Both the position numbers and the translations under genes were made by a program. Of a DNA stretch of 9,895 nt, positions 7,312 to 9,895 are shown piece after piece; the stretch's first letter is position 1; each line of letters begins with the position of its first letter. The notes beneath the pieces are model-generated. The model did not search any database. It had not been told where the DNA came from and was given only the letters and a program-made list of their open reading frames with translations. The stretch is from JBCCSZ01 sp039199225. Its GTDB lineage: Bacteria > Bacteroidota > Bacteroidia > Chitinophagales > Saprospiraceae. The DNA is taken from contig JBCCSZ010000296.1 of assembly GCA_039199225.1 (NCBI GenBank), forward strand, positions 1-9,895, in the 5' to 3' direction.

Positions 7312-7692
7312 TCATCTACGAGCTGGAAACGATTGCCTAAAAAGTCTGTACTGATACCTGCTGAGGTCTTTTTTCATTCTTTTAGCTATCTCCGTTTCGA
7401 TTTTATCGATGCGGGGGCAGATTTCGGATTGAATATAGTCGATGATCTCCTTGGACCGCTTGTCGTCGGGCTCGCCTTTCAGTACCGTTTCTCTGGTCAG
7501 TAATTCTTCCGCAATGGCAGCATCGAGTTCGGTCTTATCTGCTATCCAATGTTTAAGATCGATGGTAGACTTTATAGGGCGCTTGAGTAAATCGTTGTAG
7601 TACGGTTTGAGTTTCGACCAAACAGTGACCTTGAAGCGGGTAGGCAGGTAAGTCCGGGGAATATTCCCGGTAGGTGGTTTAATAGTGTTCAT
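7312..7692 (-). pseudogene. M3-family oligopeptidase, N-terminal remnant
   Basis: M3 peptidases (oligoendopeptidase F group) are cytoplasmic zinc enzymes of about 560-600 residues with a catalytic HExxH near residue 360-400. This frame has 126 codons and resembles only their N-terminus: RTYLPTRFKVTVWSKLKPYY, then LLKRPIKSTIDLKHWI and DKTELDAAIAEEL (conserved as roughly RPIxSxxDLExWLxDxSEL). The following WRYI-type segment is replaced by LLTRETV. It stops at TGA 7312-7314, and the zinc site and more than three quarters of the protein are absent. None of the other frames in the 32 bases before the converging gene's stop continues the family. I infer a deletion remnant. A short non-peptidase derivative kept for another purpose is possible, because the 126 codons are uninterrupted. 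Confidence 0.65.
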
Positions 7693-7740
7693 AGTATGTC
7701 TTACAATTCAAGTTCTAACGCATCCAGCCAAAGGCGCTAT

Positions 7741-7781
7741 GGCCAGTAGTTGCTGTTTTCCCTTCTATTCAACTAATGGCC
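7741..7781. repeat. Imperfect inverted repeat in the 7693-7832 gap
   Basis: GGCCAGTAGTTG (7741-7752) pairs with CAACTAATGGCC (7770-7781) at 11 of 12 positions across a 17-base loop. It lies downstream of the DUF5606 gene on the minus strand and upstream of the M3 remnant. It has no T tract, so it is a weak terminator candidate or a protein-binding site. Confidence 0.4.
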
Positions 7782-7832
7782 TTTCCTGCCAGTGGCATAA
7801 GTTTTTCGAGATCTTATAAAAGGAATAGATCG

Positions 7833-8339
7833 CTATTCCTCTTCTTCTACAACTTCTTCCTTTGGGGTGTTGTCGGTTGTCAGGGGATCGGCTTCAGCGT
7901 TTTCTGAAGTGTCTTCCGTACCTTCCTCTTCTTCTGGGGCTTCTTCCTTGAGGGCTTCCTCCAACAGATTGTGTTTGTGAAGGAAGTTAAACCATTTAAT
8001 TACCTTTTTGATATCTCCTGGATAAACGCGATCGCGATCATACTCTGGAAGGATTTTCTCAAAATAAGTAGAAAGATCGGTTGCACTGGCATTTGACTTA
8101 ACTGGTGGATTGCTTTCCAGTTGGTCGAGCATGGCTCTGAAAACGATCCGCAACTCAGTCGTATCGTCGTCGGTGTAGATGCCAATAGAAGCAAGTGGGG
8201 TAAATTGATGTTTGCGAGAAGACGCAAATCTGCGTTTGCCACTGTCGAGGTCTTCAACGATCAATCCGTTGTTGCGATTGGCCACCATTTTGTGTAAACC
8301 AGCAAGTCCACTGACCGCTACTACATCTTCGAGCTTCAT
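7833..8339 (-). CDS. DUF5606 family protein with acidic tail
   Basis: The 168-residue protein begins MKLEDVVAVSGLAGLHKMVANR and continues NGLIVEDLDSGKRRFASSRKHQ and LASIGIYTDDDTTELRIVF, the pattern I know for the Bacteroidota DUF5606 N-terminal domain (residues 1 to about 60). The second half (YFEKILPEYDRDRVYPGDIKKVIKWFNFLHKHNLL, about 90-126) fits the helical partner domain usually found after it. Residues from about 127 to the end form a very acidic, low-complexity tail (EEAPEEEEGTED and EEVVEEEE). No signal peptide or membrane span is present, so the protein is cytoplasmic. Function is unknown; small size and acidic tail would allow a binding or assembly role. It lies 71 bases downstream of the E1 gene, with its own promoter-like box in the gap. 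Confidence 0.85.
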   Translation of the reverse strand: MKLEDVVAVSGLAGLHKMVANRNNGLIVEDLDSGKRRFASSRKHQFTPLASIGIYTDDDTTELRIVFRAMLDQLESNPPVKSNASATDLSTYFEKILPEYDRDRVYPGDIKKVIKWFNFLHKHNLLEEALKEEAPEEEEGTEDTSENAEADPLTTDNTPKEEVVEEEE

Positions 8340-8371
8340 ATAAGGATGTTTTGTGCTTTTATTTCGGATGG

Positions 8372-8379
8372 CGAAGTTA
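8372..8379 (-). promoter_or_regulatory. Candidate -7 box for the DUF5606 gene
   Basis: On the minus strand TAACTTCG, followed by CCATCC, is one base from TAnnTTTG and ends 32 bases before the ATG. A TTTAG element lies about 23 bases upstream of it. The position implies a short leader and independent transcription from the E1 gene. Confidence 0.5.
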
Positions 8380-8410
8380 CAAATTTTTAGGGAATAGCCA
8401 TTCTAAAGGC

Positions 8411-9895
8411 TCAGTAAGCTAATAACTTCTCCAACTGTTTTATCAAACGTTCTTGTGGTAGGAAGGCTGCCTCCAAGGACTTGGCAAATGGCACTGGAGT
8501 ATTTAAACTGGCTACTCGTAAGATCGGAGCGTCCAGCTCCTCGAAGCAGTGTTCGCCAATATATGCTGCAATGTCACCACCAATGCCGCCACTGAGAATG
8601 TCTTCGTGCAGAATGAGTACGCGATTGGTCTTGGCAACCGTTTGCTCAATGGCCTCGAAATCGAGGGGCGTGAGGCTGCGTAAGTCCAGAATTTCAACAT
8701 CTGCACCCATCTCCTCAACGGCCGCCTTCGCCCAATGAACACCCATGCCATAGGTGATGATGCTGGCTGCAGCTCCTGCTCTGACGACCTTCGCCTTTCC
8801 AATTGGAATGGTATAGTAGCCTTCGGGAACTTCGGTACTCAGGCTTCGGTACAAAGCCTTGTGTTCGAAGAACATAACCGGATTGGGGTCTTCGAAACTG
8901 GCCAGCAACAAACCCTTCGCATCGTAAGGGTCGGATGGAAAGACCACCTTGAGACCTGGCGTGTGGGTAAACCAAGCTTCGTTGCATTGAGAGTGAAAAG
9001 GACCTGCTCCGACACCACCTCCTGCCGGCATTCGGATGACAACGTTGGCAGCGTGGCCCCAACGATAGTGCAATTTTGCAAGGTTGTTGACGATTTGGTT
9101 GAAGCCACTACTTACAAAGTCAGCAAATTGCATTTCAACCATCGCTTTGTAGCCTTTGAGGCTCAGGCCCAGTCCGGCACCCAGTATGGCGCTTTCGCAA
9201 AGTGGCGTATTTCGGACTCGCTCTTTGCCAAAAGCTTCCACAAAACCAGCTGTAATCTTGAAAACACCTCCATACTCTGCAATGTCTTGGCCCATCAGTA
9301 CCAAATCGGAATGCTTTTCCATGGCGAGACGCAAGCCATCAGAAATGGCATCAATCAAGCGCACCTCTTTCGTCGGGCCACTTGGAGTTTGTATTTCGAA
9401 TGTATGGGGCGCATACACATCTGCCAATTCTTTGTCAATGTCTGCCTTTACCTCCGGTTCGGCATAGGCTTTTTCCAATCCAGCCTCGATTTCTGCTTTG
9501 ATGCTTGCTCGAGTATCGGCAATCTGTGTGTCATTCAATAACCCCTCCTGAACCAAAAATTGCTCGTAGTTTTTGACAGGGTCTTTTTGCGCCCAATATT
9601 CCATCAATTCCTTTGGGACATATTTGGTGCCGGATGCTTCCTCATGGCCACGCATTCGGAAAGTTTTGCATTCAATCAGTACTGGTTCGGGCTGCTTGCG
9701 GATGGCGGTGGCCACCTTTTTGATGGTCTGGTAAACTTCGAGTACGTTGTTTCCATCAATGATGTGGGACTTCATACCATAGCCCTTTGCACGATCGGCC
9801 AGATTTTTACAACGATATTGCTCACTGGTCGGCGTAGAAAGGCCGTAGCCGTTGTTTTCGATGATGAAAATGACCGGCAGCTGCCAGACGGAGGC
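8411..9895 (-). CDS. Fused E1 alpha/beta 2-oxoacid dehydrogenase (5' end outside window)
   Basis: E1 uses thiamine diphosphate to decarboxylate a 2-oxoacid and passes the acyl group to the lipoyl domain of E2; the substrate is probably branched-chain oxoacids or pyruvate. 494 codons are visible and the frame is open to the edge, so Met9775 is internal. The visible start, WQLPVIFIIENNGYGLSTPT, is the end of the thiamine-diphosphate site of E1 alpha, followed by FRMRGHEEASGTKYVP. The linker lies at about residues 160-177. The E1 beta part begins VRLIDAISDGLRLAMEKHSD and includes MGQDIAEYGGVFKIT, EMQFADFVSSGFNQIVN, MPAGGGVGAGPFHSQ with the active-site His, FPSDPYDAKGLLLASF and VLILHEDILSGGIGGDIAAYI. 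The single-chain fusion is a form I know from Bacteroidota, whereas many bacteria have separate genes. PDH and branched-chain substrates cannot be distinguished here. Confidence 0.93.
   Translation of the reverse strand, partial: ASVWQLPVIFIIENNGYGLSTPTSEQYRCKNLADRAKGYGMKSHIIDGNNVLEVYQTIKKVATAIRKQPEPVLIECKTFRMRGHEEASGTKYVPKELMEYWAQKDPVKNYEQFLVQEGLLNDTQIADTRASIKAEIEAGLEKAYAEPEVKADIDKELADVYAPHTFEIQTPSGPTKEVRLIDAISDGLRLAMEKHSDLVLMGQDIAEYGGVFKITAGFVEAFGKERVRNTPLCESAILGAGLGLSLKGYKAMVEMQFADFVSSGFNQIVNNLAKLHYRWGHAANVVIRMPAGGGVGAGPFHSQCNEAWFTHTPGLKVVFPSDPYDAKGLLLASFEDPNPVMFFEHKALYRSLSTEVPEGYYTIPIGKAKVVRAGAAASIITYGMGVHWAKAAVEEMGADVEILDLRSLTPLDFEAIEQTVAKTNRVLILHEDILSGGIGGDIAAYIGEHCFEELDAPILRVASLNTPVPFAKSLEAAFLPQERLIKQLEKLLAY

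Noticed and set aside
8735..9541. 268-codon plus-strand ORF opposite the E1 gene
   Set aside because: It is wholly antisense to a well-conserved E1 beta and alpha sequence and its translation resembles no family; a shadow frame.

Overview
The window is almost entirely from a Bacteroidota (Bacteroidetes) genome. The evidence is the 23S tail and 5S rRNA, the Bacteroidota-type families DUF4783 and DUF5606, a fused E1 alpha/beta 2-oxoacid dehydrogenase, -7 boxes resembling TAnnTTTG and few Shine-Dalgarno sites. A Saprospiria (Lewinella-like) member is my best guess, from general gene resemblance only. The first ~796 bases are different: G+C-rich (about 65-75% in the lines I counted, against about 40% in a sampled later line) and encoding the C-terminal part of an alphaproteobacterial, Roseobacter-like GroEL. 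I think this piece belongs to another organism and was joined here by a chimeric assembly or amplification event.

Layout. 1-796: groEL 3' part (minus) and its terminator. 797-1033: a perfect 40-bp inverted repeat enclosing the last ~180 nt of a 23S rRNA gene (plus); the rest of the 23S gene is missing. 1197-1305: 5S rRNA, then a terminator. 1444-3542: a two-gene minus-strand unit, gpmI (glycolytic phosphoglycerate mutase) and an unrecognised lipoprotein, overlapping as TGATG. 3543-3933: long intergenic region. 3934-4320: secreted DUF4783 protein (plus), meeting head-on, across a shared hairpin, a TIGR02757/DUF2400 protein (4393-5178, minus). 5179-5644: gap with a promoter-like box and a possible 27-residue membrane peptide. 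5645-6391: family 2 glycosyltransferase (minus), divergent from a membrane-anchored protein of unknown function (6524-7279, plus). 7312-7692: only the N-terminal part of an M3-family oligopeptidase (minus). 7833-8339: DUF5606 protein (minus). 8411-9895: fused E1 alpha/beta 2-oxoacid dehydrogenase (minus), cut by the right edge.

The Bacteroidota genes are mostly housekeeping: rRNA, glycolysis, 2-oxoacid oxidation and envelope glycosylation. They do not form one pathway. I see no CRISPR array, transposase, phage gene, toxin-antitoxin pair or defence system. The points that deserve attention are the chimeric left end with its inverted repeat, the truncated M3 peptidase, the candidate small membrane ORF and several uncharacterised conserved proteins. 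I do not see convincing evidence for a new multi-gene system.
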